Part shown: piece by piece, positions 9,303 to 20,500 of the stretch | How positions within the stretch are numbered: position 1 is the first letter of the stretch | Layout: the number at the start of each line of letters is the position of its first letter | Source: Aquabacter spiritensis | GTDB taxonomy: Bacteria; Pseudomonadota; Alphaproteobacteria; Rhizobiales; Xanthobacteraceae | Direction: 5' to 3' | Length of the DNA stretch: 64,000 nucleotides | Assembly: GCF_004346185.1 (NCBI RefSeq) | Contig: NZ_SMAI01000002.1 | Coordinates: 310,001 to 374,000 of the forward strand | Notes under the pieces: model-generated | What the model was told of the DNA's origin: nothing | The model's input: only the letters and a program-made list of their open reading frames with translations | Database searches by the model: none | Translations under genes and position numbers: made by a program

Positions 9303-9989
9303 ATGGACCCGCTTTTCGATGCGATGTGGCCGTCGGTCCGTCTCACGCTGGAACTGGCCGCCCTGACCACCCTGCTTCTGTTGATCGTCGGCACGCCGCT
9401 CGCATGGTGGCTCGTCCGCGCGCGCGTCTGGTGGAAAGAGCCAGTGGCGGCGATCGTGTCGTTGCCGCTGGTCCTGCCGCCGACCGTGCTCGGCTTCTAC
9501 CTTCTCATCGCGCTCGGTCCGGACGCGCTGGGCGGCCTGATTGGGCCGGCTTTCGGGCTTCGCACCCTCGCCTTCACCTTCGAGGGGTTGGTGATCGGAT
9601 CGGTGATCTATTCTCTGCCGTTCGTCGTCCAGCCGCTGCGCAATGCATTCGCGGCGGTGGGAGACCGCCCGCTGGAGGTCGCCGCGACGCTGCGCGCCTC
9701 GCCCTGGCGCGCCTTCTGGAGCGTTGCGGTGCCGCTCGCCCGTCCGGGCTTCCTCTCCGCCTGCGTCCTCGGCTTCGCCCATACCGTCGGCGAGTTCGGC
9801 GTCGTCCTCATGATCGGCGGCAATATTCCCGGGGAGACGAAGGTGCTTTCGATCGCGCTTTACGACTTCGTCGAGACCGCGCAATGGCGCGAAGCGCATA
9901 TCCTCGCCGCCGGACTGGTGGTGTTCGCCTTCTGCGTCATTCTCGCGATGGCATTGATCGAGAAGCGTACCTTGAAGGCGGGCGCATGA
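9303..9989 (+). CDS. modB: molybdate ABC transporter permease
   Basis: 228 residues with about five transmembrane helices. The EAA loop that docks onto the ATPase is visible as [25 protein letters not shown]. It starts 6 bp after modA, and its stop overlaps the modC start as ATGA. Length and sequence are ordinary for ModB of the CysTW permease family. Confidence 0.94.
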   Translation: MDPLFDAMWPSVRLTLELAALTTLLLLIVGTPLAWWLVRARVWWKEPVAAIVSLPLVLPPTVLGFYLLIALGPDALGGLIGPAFGLRTLAFTFEGLVIGSVIYSLPFVVQPLRNAFAAVGDRPLEVAATLRASPWRAFWSVAVPLARPGFLSACVLGFAHTVGEFGVVLMIGGNIPGETKVLSIALYDFVETAQWREAHILAAGLVVFAFCVILAMALIEKRTLKAGA

Positions 9990-11116
9990 CCCAGGCGACG
10001 GGGGCGCCCGGAACCATCGAGGCCGCCTTTTCCGGACGGATCGGCGCGTTTGCGCTGGACGCCGCCTTCAGCGTGCCGGCGCGGGGCGTCACGGCGCTGT
10101 TCGGGCCGTCCGGCTGCGGCAAGACGACCGTGCTGCGCTGCATGGCCGGGCTGACCCGTCTCGACGGCCGGTGCCTCGTCGATGGCGACGTCTGGCAGGA
10201 CGCGCGCCAATTCCGCCCGGCGCACCGCCGCCCCGTCGGCTACGTGTTCCAGGAGGCGAGCCTGTTCCCGCATCTCTCGGTGCGGCGCAACCTGCTTTAT
10301 GGCGCGCCGCTTGTGCCGCCGCCGCGGTCCATCGCCTTCGACGAGGTGGTCCGGCTTCTCGGGCTCGCGCATCTGCTCGACCGCGGGCCGCATCATCTCT
10401 CCGGCGGCGAACGCCAGCGCGTCGCGGTCGGCCGCGCCTTGCTCTCCCAGCCGCGGCTGCTGCTGATGGACGAGCCCTTGTCCGCGCTCGACCGGGCCAC
10501 CAAGGACGAGATCCTGCCCTTCCTCGAGCGGCTCCACGGGGCGCTCGATCTGCCGGTCCTCTATGTCAGCCACGACATGGCGGAGGTCGAGCGGCTCGCC
10601 GACCGCCTTGTCCTGCTGGAGCGGGGCCGGGTCCTCGCCTGCGGGCCGCTCGCTGCGCTCCAGAGCAACCCGGATCTGCCGCTCGCCACCACCCGCGACG
10701 CGGCGGTCAGCCTCGACGGCATCGTCGAGAGCTATGACGGCGCCGACGGCCTGATCGCGCTCGCGGTGCGCGGCGCGCGCTTTCTGGTGCCCGCCCCGCC
10801 GGGCGAGATCGGTGCGCGCCGGCGGCTCAGCATCGCTGCGGGCGATGTCAGTCTGGCGCTCGAAATGCCGCGCGCCAGCACCATCCTCAATGTGGTCGAT
10901 GCCAGAATTCTCTCCGTCACCGCGCTTCGCAGCCATGAGATGACGCTGGTTCTCGGGCTCGGCGCGGACGGTGCAGGCGACCGGCTGCTCGCCCGGGTCA
11001 CGCGCCGCTCCTTCGTCCAGCTCGATCTGCGCGTCGGGCTCGCGGTGCACGCGCAGGTGAAGGGTGTCGCCCTCGCAGCCGCCGGAAGCCCCCCGGCGGG
11101 TGTGTCGGGCGCCTGA
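9986..11116 (+). CDS. modC: molybdate ABC transporter ATP-binding protein
   Basis: 376 residues. Walker A is GPSGCGKTT, the Q-loop lies in [16 protein letters not shown], the signature is [16 protein letters not shown], Walker B is [12 protein letters not shown], and the switch His is in [11 protein letters not shown]-terminal TOBE/Mop domain (about 295-365) likely senses molybdate. The start is the ATG overlapping the modB stop. An open frame continues upstream through modB but is only a shadow. Confidence 0.94.
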   Translation: MTQATGAPGTIEAAFSGRIGAFALDAAFSVPARGVTALFGPSGCGKTTVLRCMAGLTRLDGRCLVDGDVWQDARQFRPAHRRPVGYVFQEASLFPHLSVRRNLLYGAPLVPPPRSIAFDEVVRLLGLAHLLDRGPHHLSGGERQRVAVGRALLSQPRLLLMDEPLSALDRATKDEILPFLERLHGALDLPVLYVSHDMAEVERLADRLVLLERGRVLACGPLAALQSNPDLPLATTRDAAVSLDGIVESYDGADGLIALAVRGARFLVPAPPGEIGARRRLSIAAGDVSLALEMPRASTILNVVDARILSVTALRSHEMTLVLGLGADGAGDRLLARVTRRSFVQLDLRVGLAVHAQVKGVALAAAGSPPAGVSGA

Positions 11117-11205
11117 CGGTGGCGCCCGCGTCGCCTCAGCCGACGGTCCGGTCTATCATCGGACAGCGCGTGGCTGGGGCGCGCGACCGGGAGCGGGACG
11201 GACGC

Positions 11206-11817
11206 ATGAGAGACCATCGCATGGCCGGTCTGACCGGCGCGGTGCTGGCGGGCGGCAAGGCCCGCCGCATGGGGCACGTCAACAAGGCGCTGGTCACGGT
11301 CGGCGGCGCGCCGGTTATCGACCGCATCCTCGATCGCCTCGCGGAGACCTGCGGCCATGTCATGGTGGTCGCCAACGACCCGGAGCCCTATAGGGAGCGC
11401 GGCATCGCTGTGGTGCCGGACGCCGTGCCGGGGCATGGCGCACTCGGCGGGCTCCATGCGGCGCTGCTGAATGCCCCGACGCCGGCGGTGTTCGTCTGCG
11501 GCTGCGACATGCCCTTCATCTCGACCGCCTTGATTCGGCATCTCGCACACATGCTCGGCCCGGCCGATGCGGTGGTGCCGCGCGACGGTTACGGGCTCCA
11601 GCCGCTCCATGCCGTCTACGCGGCGCGGATTGCGCCCCTGATCCCACCTTTTCTGATGCGCGGCGAGCTCCGGATGGAGCGGTTCGTGGCGTCCCTCGAC
11701 GCCCGCATCCTGCCCCCGGCAGATATTGCGCCTTATGCCGAGGAGGCCGAAATCTTCTTCAATATCAACACGCCGGCCGATCTCGATCAGGCGCGCGCAA
11801 AATCCGGGATGGTCTGA
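11206..11817 (+). CDS. mobA: molybdenum cofactor guanylyltransferase
   Basis: 203 residues from ATG 11206; the frame is open to a GTG at 11119, but that extension is arginine-rich and lacks the fold. The nucleotidyltransferase signature VLAGGKARRMGHVNKAL opens the protein, followed by VPGHGALGGLHAALLNAP and the metal-binding CDMPFIS motif. MobA transfers GMP from GTP to Mo-molybdopterin to form the bis-MGD cofactor used by DMSO-reductase family enzymes. Its place directly behind modABC fits molybdenum supply. A spacer of about 90 bp to modC leaves open whether it is cotranscribed. Confidence 0.9.
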   Translation: MRDHRMAGLTGAVLAGGKARRMGHVNKALVTVGGAPVIDRILDRLAETCGHVMVVANDPEPYRERGIAVVPDAVPGHGALGGLHAALLNAPTPAVFVCGCDMPFISTALIRHLAHMLGPADAVVPRDGYGLQPLHAVYAARIAPLIPPFLMRGELRMERFVASLDARILPPADIAPYAEEAEIFFNINTPADLDQARAKSGMV

Positions 11818-11901
11818 TCCGAGCCGCGGGCGCGCCGTGTTGACGCGTTGCGGAGGTAATGTGAAGCTCCCGCGACGAGCCGCGAACGGGGGGACGCGAT
11901 T

Positions 11902-13254
11902 TTGGCGGGGAAAGATGCGGCTCAGGGCTCGCTCGGCGTATGGGCCTGCACCTGTTTGGTGATCGGCAACGTGGTCGGGTCGGGCTTCTTCCTGGCACCG
12001 GCGGCCCTGGCGCCGTACGGCACGGTCGCGCTGATCGGCTGGCTCGTCATGTCGGTCGGTGCCATGTGCCTCGGCCTGGTGTTCGCGCGGCTCGGGCGGA
12101 TCGCCCCCGCCGCCGGCGGTCCTTATGCCTATACGCGGATGGGGTTTGGCGAATTCGCCGGGTTTCTGATCGCCTGGGGCTACTGGATTTCGATGTGGGC
12201 CTCCCAGCCCGCGATCGCGCTCGCCTTTGTCGGCTATCTCCGGGTGTTCTTCCCCGGCTTGTCCGATCATCCCATCCTCAATCTTCTGCTGGCGCTGGCT
12301 GCGATGTGGGCCGTCGCGCTGGTGAACATGCGCGGCGTGAAGGAGGCAGGGCAGCTTCAGATCCTCATGGTCAGCGTCAAGCTGGTGCCCTTCCTCGGCG
12401 TCGCGCTGATCGGGCTGGTCTGGGTCGACTGGAGCCACTTCACACCGATCAATCCGACCCCGGACCCGTTCTTCGTCGCCCTCTCGGCCACCGCGCCTTT
12501 GACCATGTTCGCCTTTCTCGGCATCGAATCGGCGACCGTCCCGGCGGGCGACGTTCGGGATCCCAAGCGCACCATCTTTCTCTCGACCGTCATCGGCACC
12601 GCCACCGCGGCTTTGATCTTCACCCTCGGGACGCTGGTGGTGATGGGGGTGATGGGGCGCACCGCGCTCGCCCAGTCCTCCGCGCCGTTCGCAGACGCCG
12701 CTTCGATCATGTGGGGACCCTGGGCCGGCTATGTGATCGCCGCCGCCGCGATGCTGTCCTCGCTCGGCGCGCTCAACGGCTGGACCCTAATGATGTCGCA
12801 GGTGCCGATGGCGGCGGCGCGCAACGGTGTGCTGCCGCAGGTGTTCGCCGACTTGAACGCCAACGGCGTTCCGGCGCGGGGCATTGCGATCTCGGTCGGC
12901 CTGTCTTCGCTGCTCTTGACGCTGCAGACCAGCGGGGCGGGTGCGCTGATCGCGGTCTACGACTTCGTCGTCGAGCTTTCGACCGTCGCCGAGATGATCC
13001 CGTACGTTTTCTGCTGCCTGGTGGAGGGTGCGCTCTATCTGACCCTCGGCCGCAGAATCGGCTATTTCAGCCCGCGCACCTATCTGCCGATCGCCTTCGT
13101 CGCCTTCCTCTTCGCGATGTGGACAATCTACGGCTCCGGCCCCACGGCGGGGATGTGGGGGCTCCTGCTGCTCCTGTCCGGCTTGCCGATCTACATCTTG
13201 CTCCATCACAAAAGAGCCGGAACTGACGCCGCGCAAAGTTCCGCCGCCGATTAG
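11902..13254 (+). CDS. APC-family amino-acid/polyamine antiporter, AdiC-like paralogue
   Basis: 450 residues, TTG start behind a G-rich RBS; about twelve hydrophobic segments. The helix-1 substrate loop reads GNVVGSGFF, as in AdiC/PotE/CadB exchangers. Compared with E. coli AdiC, the position of Asn101 appears to be Gln (WASQPAIAL) and that of Trp202 appears to be Phe (FAFLGIES), while the gate Glu and the later Trp (NGWTLMMSQ) are kept. It therefore probably exchanges a related but different substrate pair. It lies 41 bp before adiA and is probably cotranscribed with adiA and the true AdiC-like antiporter. Substrate identity is unresolved. Confidence 0.8.
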   Translation: MAGKDAAQGSLGVWACTCLVIGNVVGSGFFLAPAALAPYGTVALIGWLVMSVGAMCLGLVFARLGRIAPAAGGPYAYTRMGFGEFAGFLIAWGYWISMWASQPAIALAFVGYLRVFFPGLSDHPILNLLLALAAMWAVALVNMRGVKEAGQLQILMVSVKLVPFLGVALIGLVWVDWSHFTPINPTPDPFFVALSATAPLTMFAFLGIESATVPAGDVRDPKRTIFLSTVIGTATAALIFTLGTLVVMGVMGRTALAQSSAPFADAASIMWGPWAGYVIAAAAMLSSLGALNGWTLMMSQVPMAAARNGVLPQVFADLNANGVPARGIAISVGLSSLLLTLQTSGAGALIAVYDFVVELSTVAEMIPYVFCCLVEGALYLTLGRRIGYFSPRTYLPIAFVAFLFAMWTIYGSGPTAGMWGLLLLLSGLPIYILLHHKRAGTDAAQSSAAD

Positions 13255-13295
13255 GGCCGACCATGCCGCGCGGAAGCCGACACGGGAGGTCGAGG

Positions 13296-15593
13296 ATGGC
13301 GCGGATGAGGCAGGAGGATCTCGGCAAGCGGATCCTGATGGTCCATGCGATGGTCCACCAGGAGACGGCGGCGGGGCGGGCCGCCCGGGCGCTGCTCCAG
13401 GAACTCGAGAGCCAGGACGTCGAGGTGGTTACCGCGACCGCCTGCGCCGATGCGACGCTGCTGTTCGCCGCCGATGCGGCGTTCCAGGCGGTCCTTCTGG
13501 ACTGGGACGTCTCGGGCGACGACGACCATGCCGCCGCCCTCGCGGTGCTCGCCGCGATCCGTGCCCGCAATGCCGCAGTGCCGGTCTTCCTGTGCGCCGA
13601 CCGCTCGCTTGCCTCCACCATTCCCCTTGAAGCCATGGGCCAGGTGGACGATTTCGTCTGGCTGCTCGAGGACACGCCGCGTTTCATCGCCGGGCGCGTG
13701 GTTGCCGCGATCGGCCGCTATCGCGAAAAAGTCCTGCCGCCGATGTTCGGCGCGCTGGTGCGGTTCTCCCAGGTTCACGAATATTCCTGGCACACCCCCG
13801 GCCATACCGGCGGAACCGCCTTCCTGAAGCATCCGGCAGGGCGCGCCTTCTTTGAATTCTTCGGCGAGAACATGTTCCGCGCGGATCTCTCGATCTCGGT
13901 CGGCGAACTCGGCTCGCTGCTCGACCATTCCGGGCCCATCGGCGCGGGCGAGGCCTATGCCGCCCGGGTGTTCGGCGCGCACCGCTCCTACAGCGTCACC
14001 AACGGCTCATCGACCTCGAACCGGGTCATCCTCATGGCGAGCGTGACGCGCGACCAAGTGTGCCTGTGCGATCGCAACTGCCACAAGAGCGCCGAGCACG
14101 CGATGACGCTGTCCGGCGCGATCCCGACTTATCTGATGCCGTCCCGCAATGGGCTCGGCATTATCGGCCCGATCCCGCCCGCCAGCCTCGCGCCGACGGC
14201 GATCGCCGAGGCCATCGCGGCCAATCCGCTGATGCGCCCGGGGATCGACCGCACGCCGGTCCACGCCATCGTCACCAATTCGACCTATGACGGGCTCTGC
14301 TACAACGTCGCCCGGGCCGAGGACCTGCTCGGCCGCAGCGTCGACCGGCTGCATTTCGACGAAGCCTGGTACGGCTATGCGCGGTTCAACCCGCTGTATC
14401 GCGGCCGGTTCGCGATGCACGGCGAACCCGCCGACCACGACGCGACCCGGCCGACCGTGTTCGCCACCCAGTCCACGCACAAGCTTCTGGCGGCCCTCTC
14501 GCAGGCCTCCTTCATCCATGTGCGAGACGGCCGCCGGCCGATCCCGCACGCCAGGTTCAACGAAGCGTTCATGATGCACGCCTCGACCTCGCCGAACTAC
14601 GCCATCATCGCCTCCAACGATGTCAGCGCCGCGATGATGGACGGGCCGTCCGGCCGGGCGCTGACCACCGAATCGATCCGCGAGGCGGTGGCTTTCCGGC
14701 AGATCATGGCGCGGCTGAATGCCGACTATGCCGCGCTCGGCACCTGGTTCTTCACCACCTGGCAGCCGGACACGGTCGATGACCCCGCGGCTGGCGGGCC
14801 TGTCGCCTTCCATCTCGCGGACCCGGACCATCTCGTCACCGATCCGTCCTGCTGGGTGCTCGAACCCGGCGCTTCCTGGCACGGTTTCGCCGGCCTCGAT
14901 GCCGGCTGGTGCATGCTCGATCCCATCAAGGTCTCGGTGGTCACCCCGGGCATGTCGGCGGCCGGGGACCTGGCGGAGACCGGCATCCCGGCCGCGCTCG
15001 TCAGCCTCTATCTCGACCGGCAGGGTATCGTGGTCGAGAAGACCACCGACTTCACCATCCTGTTCCTCTTCTCCCTCGGCATCACCAAGGGCAAATGGGG
15101 GACGCTGGTCAGCGAGCTTGCCGACTTCAAGCGCGACTATGACGCGAACGTGCCGCTCGCGCAGGTGTTGCCGGACCTGGTGGCATTGGCGCCGAAGCGC
15201 TACGGCGCCCTCGGGCTGAGAGATCTCGCGGACGAAATGTTCGCCGCGATGAAGGCGCTGAAGACCACGGCCGCCATGTCGGCCGCCTTCTCCGGCCTCC
15301 CCGTCCCGGACCTGTCGCCGGTCGAAGCTTATGAGCGGCTGGTCAAGGGCGAGGTGGAACGCCTGCCTTTGGCGGCGATGGCGGGCCGTACCGTGGCGAC
15401 CGGCATCGTGCCCTATCCGCCCGGGATCCCGCTTCTGATGCCGGGCGAGAATGTCGGTCCCGCCGATGGGCCGGCACTCGCCTATCTCAGGGCGCTCGAA
15501 GCGTTCGACGCGCAGTTTCCCGGCTTCGCCCATGACACCCACGGCGTCGAGGTCGAGGACGGGATCTACCACGTCCTCTGCATCGTCCGCTGA
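13296..15593 (+). CDS. adiA: inducible-type arginine decarboxylase
   Basis: 765 residues from ATG 13296, preceded by GGAGG; the frame is open from 13263 but without a better RBS. It has the three-part layout of fold-I Orn/Lys/Arg decarboxylases: an N-terminal receiver-like wing, a PLP domain and a C-terminal domain. The PLP lysine is K396 in ATQSTHKLLAALSQAS. Several stretches match AdiA more closely than CadA/LdcC, such as DRLHFDEAWYGYARFNP, TKGKWGTLVSEL and KRDYDANVPLAQVLP. AdiA converts arginine to agmatine plus CO2, consuming a cytoplasmic proton. Two antiporter genes flank it, forming an acid-resistance operon. Specificity for arginine is inferred from this similarity. Confidence 0.9.
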   Translation: MARMRQEDLGKRILMVHAMVHQETAAGRAARALLQELESQDVEVVTATACADATLLFAADAAFQAVLLDWDVSGDDDHAAALAVLAAIRARNAAVPVFLCADRSLASTIPLEAMGQVDDFVWLLEDTPRFIAGRVVAAIGRYREKVLPPMFGALVRFSQVHEYSWHTPGHTGGTAFLKHPAGRAFFEFFGENMFRADLSISVGELGSLLDHSGPIGAGEAYAARVFGAHRSYSVTNGSSTSNRVILMASVTRDQVCLCDRNCHKSAEHAMTLSGAIPTYLMPSRNGLGIIGPIPPASLAPTAIAEAIAANPLMRPGIDRTPVHAIVTNSTYDGLCYNVARAEDLLGRSVDRLHFDEAWYGYARFNPLYRGRFAMHGEPADHDATRPTVFATQSTHKLLAALSQASFIHVRDGRRPIPHARFNEAFMMHASTSPNYAIIASNDVSAAMMDGPSGRALTTESIREAVAFRQIMARLNADYAALGTWFFTTWQPDTVDDPAAGGPVAFHLADPDHLVTDPSCWVLEPGASWHGFAGLDAGWCMLDPIKVSVVTPGMSAAGDLAETGIPAALVSLYLDRQGIVVEKTTDFTILFLFSLGITKGKWGTLVSELADFKRDYDANVPLAQVLPDLVALAPKRYGALGLRDLADEMFAAMKALKTTAAMSAAFSGLPVPDLSPVEAYERLVKGEVERLPLAAMAGRTVATGIVPYPPGIPLLMPGENVGPADGPALAYLRALEAFDAQFPGFAHDTHGVEVEDGIYHVLCIVR

Positions 15594-15610
15594 CCGGACG
15601 GGAGGGATCC

Positions 15611-17104
15611 ATGGCTCAGGATGCGTCCGTCGCCGCCGCGCCGAAGAAGATCGGCCTGATCGCCGCCACCCTCATGGTGGCCGGCAACATGATGGGCTCC
15701 GGCGTCTTCATGCTGCCGGCCAATCTCGCCGCAACCGGCGGCATCGCGATCTTCGGCTGGCTCGTCACCATCGTCGGCGCGGTCTCGCTGGCGCTCGTCT
15801 TCGCCAAACTGGCCGCCATGGACCCGGCGGCCGGCGGCCCCTACGCCTATGCCCGCAAGGCATTCGGCGACTATATGGGCTACCAGACCAATCTCATCTA
15901 CTGGCTCGCCAATGTGGTCGGCAATGTCGGGCTGGCGGTGGCGGGGCTCGGCTATCTCTCGAGCTTCTTTCCCGCCCTCAAGGATCCCCTGGTTTCGGCT
16001 TTGGCGCAGATCGCTCTGGTCTGGTTCTTCACCTATGCCAACATACTCGGCCCCAATTTCGTGGGTCGGCTCCAATCCTTCACCACCTCTTTCGCTCTGG
16101 TGCCGATCGTCGGCATGGCGCTGCTCGGCTGGTTCTGGTTCTCGGGAGAGACCTATGCCGCAGGCTGGAACGTCTCGGGGCAGGACTCCTTCTCGGCCAT
16201 CGGCGCCACGCTGAATTTCACGCTCTGGGCCTTCATCGGCGTCGAGACCGCGTCGGTGTCGGCGGGCGTCGTGGAGAATCCGCGCCGCAACGTGCCGATC
16301 GCGACCGTTCTGGGCGTGGTCATCGCGGCGGTGTGCTACGTGCTCTCGTCCTCGGTCATCATGGGCATGATCCCGAACAAGGAATTGGTGGCCTCCTCCG
16401 CGCCGTTCGCCGACGCAGCGCGGCTGGCGCTCGGCGATACCGCGGCGGGCGTCGTGGCCGCCTGCGCCGCCATCGGGTGCCTCGGATCGCTTGCCGGCTG
16501 GACCCTGCTGGTGGGCCAGACCGCCAAGGCGGCCGCGGATGACGGCCTGTTTCCGAATCTGTTCTCGAAGGTCAATTCCAAGGGCGTGCCGTCGCTGGGT
16601 CTCGCCGTCGTTGCGATCATCATGAGCGTACAGGTGCTGGCCACCATGTCGCCGACAGCGAGCGAACAATTCGGTAAGATCGCCTCGATCGCGGTGATTA
16701 TGACCCTGCTGCCCTACATCTATTCCGCGATCGCGCTGAAGGTGCTGGGCTACAAGGCGATGCCGCACGGCGAATACGGCGTCTACACCATGATCGCGCT
16801 GGTGGCGGCCGTCTATTCGCTGTGGGCTCTGGTCGGATCGGACGGCAACCAGACCCGCTGGTCGCTGATCTTCGTCATCTCGACCATGGTGTTTTACGCC
16901 ATCGCGTTGAACCACAAGCGCGACGTCGAGGCCGGGACGGTCAAGACCGGCGGGGCCGCACCGCGCTGGGTGCGGTATGCGACGCTGGCGGTCACCATCG
17001 CCGCCCTCGGCTTGATGTTCTGGGATTCGGTCGGCCGGCACACGCCCGGCCTGCTCCACACCCGCTCGCCGGCGCCTTTGTCCGCGCCCGCGTCCGCGCC
17101 GTGA
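15611..17104 (+). CDS. adiC: arginine/agmatine antiporter
   Basis: 497 residues, about twelve transmembrane helices, with GGAGGG just before the ATG. Similarity to E. coli AdiC is high along the whole length (TLMVAGNMMGSGVFMLPANL, LGDTAAGVVAACAAIGCLGS). The AdiC substrate and gate residues Asn101, Trp202, Glu208 and Trp293 correspond to N105, W206, E212 and W297 here, a constant offset of four. This supports arginine-in/agmatine-out exchange. It follows adiA by 17 bp. The protein is longer than AdiC because of a roughly 40-residue C-terminal tail rich in Pro, Ala and Ser. Confidence 0.9.
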   Translation: MAQDASVAAAPKKIGLIAATLMVAGNMMGSGVFMLPANLAATGGIAIFGWLVTIVGAVSLALVFAKLAAMDPAAGGPYAYARKAFGDYMGYQTNLIYWLANVVGNVGLAVAGLGYLSSFFPALKDPLVSALAQIALVWFFTYANILGPNFVGRLQSFTTSFALVPIVGMALLGWFWFSGETYAAGWNVSGQDSFSAIGATLNFTLWAFIGVETASVSAGVVENPRRNVPIATVLGVVIAAVCYVLSSSVIMGMIPNKELVASSAPFADAARLALGDTAAGVVAACAAIGCLGSLAGWTLLVGQTAKAAADDGLFPNLFSKVNSKGVPSLGLAVVAIIMSVQVLATMSPTASEQFGKIASIAVIMTLLPYIYSAIALKVLGYKAMPHGEYGVYTMIALVAAVYSLWALVGSDGNQTRWSLIFVISTMVFYAIALNHKRDVEAGTVKTGGAAPRWVRYATLAVTIAALGLMFWDSVGRHTPGLLHTRSPAPLSAPASAP

Positions 17105-17126
17105 CACGCGCGACGGGCCGCCGCCG

Positions 17127-17250
17127 GAGCCTGCAGGCTCTTCATGCGTGATGAAGACCGGAACCGATCGAAACGCGCTGCATCTCGATCGGAAGGCGTT
17201 ATCGCCTAGAGGGCGCGCCGATCAGCTTGTTTCGCCCTGATCGGATCAGG
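17127..17250. terminator. cluster of palindromes between adiC and gapR, probable bidirectional terminator
   Basis: Four inverted repeats fill this convergent gap: GAGCCTG/CAGGCTC at 17127-17140, TTCAT/ATGAA at 17141-17155, CCGATCGA/TCGATCGG at 17164-17192 with a 13-nt loop, and CCTGATC/GATCAGG at 17236-17250. The position between two converging 3' ends fits termination from both sides. None has a proper T-tract, so Rho-independent termination is not proven. Confidence 0.45.
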
Positions 17251-17252
17251 CT

Positions 17253-17516
17253 CTAGACGAAGATGCCGAGCGCCTGGAGATAGAGGTCGACGATCGCCTC
17301 GTGCTCCTTGCGCTCGTCGGCGTCCTCCCGGCGGATCTTCAGGATGGTGCGCAGGGCCTTGACGTCGAATCCGTTGGCCTTGGCTTCGGCGAACACGTCC
17401 TTGATGTCGTCGGCGATGGCCTTCTTCTCCTCCTCCAGGCGCTCGATGCGCTCGATGAAGGATTTCAGCTGTTCCTTGGCGAAGCCCGCGGGGGCATCCG
17501 TAACGTCTTCCGACAC
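17253..17516 (-). CDS. gapR: GapR, DUF2312 nucleoid-associated protein
   Basis: 87 residues, GTG start with AGGAG upstream. The sequence [43 protein letters not shown] is split here only by the family's coiled-coil heptads: two long helices (about 12-60) and the conserved [15 protein letters not shown] basic segment. GapR is an alphaproteobacterial protein that clamps overtwisted DNA ahead of replication and transcription. Length equals that of Caulobacter GapR. Confidence 0.9.
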   Translation of the reverse strand: MSEDVTDAPAGFAKEQLKSFIERIERLEEEKKAIADDIKDVFAEAKANGFDVKALRTILKIRREDADERKEHEAIVDLYLQALGIFV

Positions 17517-20500
17517 GAGGGCCTACTCCTGAAGCCAGACAAGGGCGGGATAGGGCCGAAATGCGGGCTCCACGTCAAGGACGTGTCCCCGCAATCCACC
17601 TGCCGACGTGCGTCCTTCGGAACCCGCCGCAGCGTCAAGGGTCAATGTTCGAGCTTCGCGGCGGCGAAAGCCGCCGTCTGGGCCGGGGTCGCGTCGCGCT
17701 GGTGCTGCGCCTTCCACTCCTCGTAGCTCATGCCGTAGATTGCCTGCCGGCTCTCGTCCTTCGTAAGGGGCAGGCCTTCCTGCTGCGCGGCTTCGAGATA
17801 CCAGTTGGACAGGCAGTTCCGGCAGAAGCCGGCGAGGGTCATGAGATCGATATTCTGGACGTCGGGACGGGCGCGCAGATGGTCGCGCAGACGGCGGAAG
17901 GCCGCGGCTTCCAGGCGCTCGCGCATGGGATCGGGGAGGGTGGGATCGGGCGAGGACGTCATGGCATGTGTCTCCTGCCTCTCCATGTGGCCGGGCGGGT
18001 TCCCGGGCACAAGAGGCGGCCTGCCTCGTTATCGCCCCGATCGCTCATCACAAGGCGGTTCGCTCGCCATCTTGAGCCGAGGTATTGACGCCCTGCGCCC
18101 GCAAAGGCAGACACCGCCATCCATGCCCTGCCGCCGCCCGTTCCCATGAAGAAACGTCGCCACGCCGCCTGGGCTCCGCTCCTCGGTCTCGCGCTTTCGC
18201 TCGGGTCTCTCGCCGTCTCCGCGGTACCGGCCGCGGCGGATTTCCGGCTGTGCAACCGCACCCAGAGCCGGGTCGGCGTCGCCGTCGGCTACAAGGACAA
18301 CGAGATCTGGATCACCGAGGGCTGGTGGAACGTCGCCGCCAATACCTGCGAGACGCTGCTGCGCGGCGACCTCGTCGCGCGCTTCTATTATCTCTATGCC
18401 GTCGACTATGATCAGGGCGGGGAGTGGTCCGGGCGCGCCTTCATGTGCACGCGCGACAAGGAGTTTACCATCCGCGGCATTGAGGATTGCCTGGCACGCG
18501 GCTTCGACCGCACCGGGTTCATGGAGGTGGATACCAAGGAACAGCGCGGCTGGACCGTCCAGCTGACGGAGAAGACCCAGGTCGATTCGGTACGGCCCTC
18601 CGCCGTGTCGCCGATTCCCGGCGGTGCTCCGATGCCGACCCCCAACCCCGCGCAGCGGTCCAAGACTCCCTGAGGGCCGCCCCTCGCAGGGGAGGGGCGG
18701 CGAGCGCGCCATCCGGACGCCAAGGGAGACGCTTATGAGACGCCAGCGCCGCACCAAGATTGTCGCAACCCTCGGACCGGCCTCCTCCGACCCGGAGGTG
18801 ATCGAGCGGCTGTTCGTCGCCGGCGCCGACGTGTTCCGAATCAATATGAGCCACACGCCGCACGACAAGCTGCGCAGCTTCGTGGCGGCCATCCGGGCAA
18901 TCGAAGAGAAGCACGCCCGGCCGATCGGCATCCTGGTGGATCTCCAGGGGCCGAAACTGCGCCTCGCCACCTTCGCGGGCGGCTCCGCCGTGCTGGAACG
19001 CGGCGCGGTGTTCACGCTCGACGCCGACCCGGCGCCCGGCGACGCCGCGCGTGTGCACCTGCCGCATCCGGAAATCCTCGCGGCGCTCGAGCCCGGCCAC
19101 ACGCTCCTGCTCGACGACGGCAAAGTGCGCCTGCTGGTCGAGGAGGCTGCGCCGACCTTGGCCGTGACCCGCGTCGTGGTCGGCGGGCGGATCTCCGACC
19201 GCAAGGGCGTCAGCCTCCCCGACACCACGATTCCGGCCTCCGCCCTGACCGAAAAGGACCGCAAGGATCTCGATGCCGGCCTCGAAGCCGGCGCGGACTG
19301 GATCGCTTTGTCCTTCGTGCAGCGCCCGGAAGATGTCGCAGAGGCCCGCAAAATCGCGCGCGGCCGGGCCGGAATCATGGTGAAGGTCGAGAAGCCGCAG
19401 GCGGTGGCGCGGCTCGCCGAAATCATGGAATTGTCCGATTCGCTGATGGTGGCGCGCGGCGATCTCGGCGTGGAGATGCCGTTGGAGCGCGTGCCGGGCG
19501 TGCAGAAGCAGATGACCCGCGCCGCACGCCGCTCCGGAACGCCGGTCGTGGTTGCGACCCAGATGCTGGAATCCATGATCTCCTCGCCGGTCCCGACCCG
19601 GGCCGAGGTCTCGGACGTCGCGACCGCGGTCTATGAAGGGGCCGACGCCATCATGCTCTCGGCCGAGAGCGCGGCCGGGCAGTATCCCGTCGAGGCGGTC
19701 GCCACCATGAACCGCATTGCCGAAGAGGTGGAGCGCGATCCGACCTACCGGCAGGTGCTGAACGCCCAGCGCGCCGAGCCGGAGGCCACGACCGCCGACG
19801 CGATCGCCGCGGCTGCCCGGCAGATCGCCGAGACGCTCGATCTCGGCGCCATTGTCTGCTGGACCGCCTCGGGCGCGACCGCGCTGCGGGTCGCCCGCGA
19901 ACGGCCCCGGCCGCTGACCATCGCGCTGACCCCAAACCCCGCGACCGCGCGCCGCCTGTGCCTGGTCTGGGGCGTCCATTGCATCGTCACCGAGGATGCT
20001 CACGATGTCGGGGACATGGTGGACCGCGCCGGCCGCCACGCCTTTCTCGACAGTTTCGCGAAGGCGGGACAGCGCATCATCGTCGTCGCAGGGGTGCCGT
20101 TCGGCACGCCGGGTGCAACCAATCTGCTGCGGATCGCCATCGTCCAGGGGACCTGAGCGGGGCTCAACCCTCCCGCAGCAGCGCTTCCAATTGTTCGAGC
20201 CGATCGGCTTCGCGGGGCGGTTTGTCCCAGCGCAGCCGGGCGATGCGGGGAAACCGCATCGCCACGCCGGAGCGGTGGCGGGTCGAACGGGCCAGCCCCT
20301 CGAAGGCGACCTCCAGCACCAGACCCTGGTCGGGCGTGTGCAGCACCTCGCGCACCGGCCCGAAGCGGTTGACGGTGTTTGCCCGGACGAACCGGTCGAT
20401 CTCCTTCAGTTCCGCGTCGGTGAAGCCGAAATAGGCCTTGCCGACCGGCACCAGGACCTCGCCCTCCGCGCCGGCGGTCCAGACCCCGAACGTATAGTCG